Positions 63,207-64,000 of a DNA stretch of 64,000 bases are shown piece by piece. The stretch comes from Eutreptiella sp. 'Long Island Sound 2002' (taxonomy: Eukaryota; Euglenozoa; Euglenophyceae; Eutreptiales; Eutreptiaceae). Position numbers and translations under genes: made by a program. The stretch lies in assembly GCA_964036045.1 (NCBI GenBank), contig OZ038385.1:28108853-28172852 (forward strand). Direction: 5' to 3'. The notes beneath the pieces were generated by a model. That model searched no databases. It saw only the letters and a program-made list of their open reading frames with translations, and had not been told where the DNA came from. Numbering within the stretch: the first letter of the stretch is position 1; each line of letters begins with the position of its first letter.

Positions 63207-64000
63207 ACCTTACCCCTAAGTGTGCTACGTATGTCTGTGTGTGTCTCACTTCTCTCCCGGGCGTGGCTCCCAAATCAACGGGCTTCGCTGATGTCGGACC
63301 GAAGGTCCTAGTCACTTACTGGTACCACTCCTATGGCGCCCAATTTCTGTGCTGGCGCCTATCCTTTGGGGAAGATGGCAAAAGCCCTATCTACTAGAGG
63401 GGAGGGGTGGCCACGTGTGCTAGGGGCATACAAAACGCCCATTTTTGCTAAAGGCCAAAAGCTAACGCACTCCCCTGCCCACGTGGAAAAGCACGCGGGA
63501 CAGGAGACACCACTACACTACACACCCTACAGTGGCACCATCCCGGTGGGCGAGCCCTTCTGCAACTGGCTCAAGCCCCCACTCAGGACTACCACGCCTA
63601 CACGCACGCTCCACTGGGTGTCGTTGAAGATGAAGACAAGAGCCCTGGCGGCTCACCTGTGAGATTGCGAGAAAACACAGAGCTACTAAGCTTCTGTGGC
63701 CTAACAGGGACGCCACAACGCGTTTCCCTGCTAGGGCTTGGAGGGAAGGGGTGCTCTTGTTGCGTGCACAGCGTGAATGTTGAAGATGTCGGGCTACGCT
63801 TGCCACTCCTGGCTGAGTCGTAGCTTGTTGTTTGTGTGATCAGCGCCGTATATTTTAGCAGGGCTAGAGGGACTGCACCAGTTCACCCTGACCTTCCCAC
63901 CTGAAGAGCAAAGGCGGATGAGGGAGCGTTTGCAGCAGAGGAACCAAGACCATCTCCATGTATTATACGCTTCTCAGATGGCCCTACAATATGCTGTCCA
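63207..64000 (+). other. Gypsy-2c 3' region, runs off window
   Basis: Similar to 41905-42620 of copy 2a. It includes the conserved short reading frame ending at 63662, TGATCAGCGCC at 63837 and GTATTATAC near 63959. No LTR matching 49695-50482 is reached. Confidence 0.6.
63519..63662 (+). other. Short reading frame conserved between Gypsy-2 copies (2c)
   Basis: YTPYSGTIPVGE to RALAAHL before TGA, in register with 42131-42275. In this copy the frame is open from an ATG at 63333, giving 109 codons. Confidence 0.4.

Larger units (their letters stand above)
49695..64000 (+). mobile_element. Gypsy-2c, decayed chromovirus copy (3' end outside window), interrupted by LINE-C
   Basis: Order: LTR, primer-binding-type site, gag, protease, DIRS-type linker domain, RT, RNase H, integrase, chromodomain, 3' region. 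There are several frameshifts and stops, so it is a fossil. The 3' LTR was not reached before the window ends. Confidence 0.8.

Overview
This window looks like nuclear DNA of a eukaryote and is almost entirely nested retrotransposons. I found no host gene, no complete tRNA or rRNA gene, and no bacterial-style operon. The evidence for a eukaryote is the chromodomain-type Ty3/Gypsy elements, the LINEs with RNase H, target-site duplications, poly(A)-type tails and two satellite/minisatellite arrays. The left half is very GC-rich and the right half is mixed. An alga or another GC-rich protist or plant-lineage organism is my best guess, but the sequence does not settle the taxon.

Region 1 (1-15441) is the 3' part of a LINE (LINE-A, plus strand). 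It holds the RNase H and zinc-finger part of the polyprotein, then a very long C-terminal extension. The 3' region contains a 101-unit, 50-bp minisatellite (7211-12335) and a duplicated ~0.8-1.0 kb block. The LINE ends in short tandem repeats at 15441, inside the 5' LTR of the next element.

Region 2 (15442-37634) is a large Ty3/Gypsy chromovirus (Gypsy-1, plus strand). Its order is 5' LTR remnant, a giant gag (15834-20138), an in-frame UAG, then protease, a linker domain, RT, RNase H, integrase and chromodomain (to 33135), and a long 3' region that I read as a ~4.5 kb LTR. An 8.0 kb LINE (LINE-B, minus strand, 20667-28674) sits inside the protease with a 12-bp target-site duplication. Removing it restores the frame exactly. 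LINE-A and LINE-B are related and share the same ~1,700-residue extension.

Region 3 (37635-40750) is AT-rich spacer followed by a 420-bp dimeric satellite (38158-40750), itself interrupted by an 887-bp TG/CA-ended insertion with a 4-bp duplication.

Region 4 (40751-64000) holds three pieces of a second chromovirus family (Gypsy-2). Copy 2a is an integrase/chromodomain 3' fragment ending in an LTR (44114-44903). Copy 2b is a minus-strand pol fragment directly abutting that LTR (44904-47258). Copy 2c is a decayed but long plus-strand copy starting with an LTR (49695-50482), and its gag is split by a third LINE (LINE-C, minus strand, 51483-56636, 14-bp duplication, poly-T at its left edge). LINE-C has apurinic endonuclease, RT and RNase H domains.

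Notable shared features: Gypsy-1 and Gypsy-2 both carry, between protease and RT, a domain resembling the Dam-like methyltransferase-derived domain of DIRS-type elements. Several premature stops are consistent with CGA-to-TGA change, which suggests decay by cytosine methylation.
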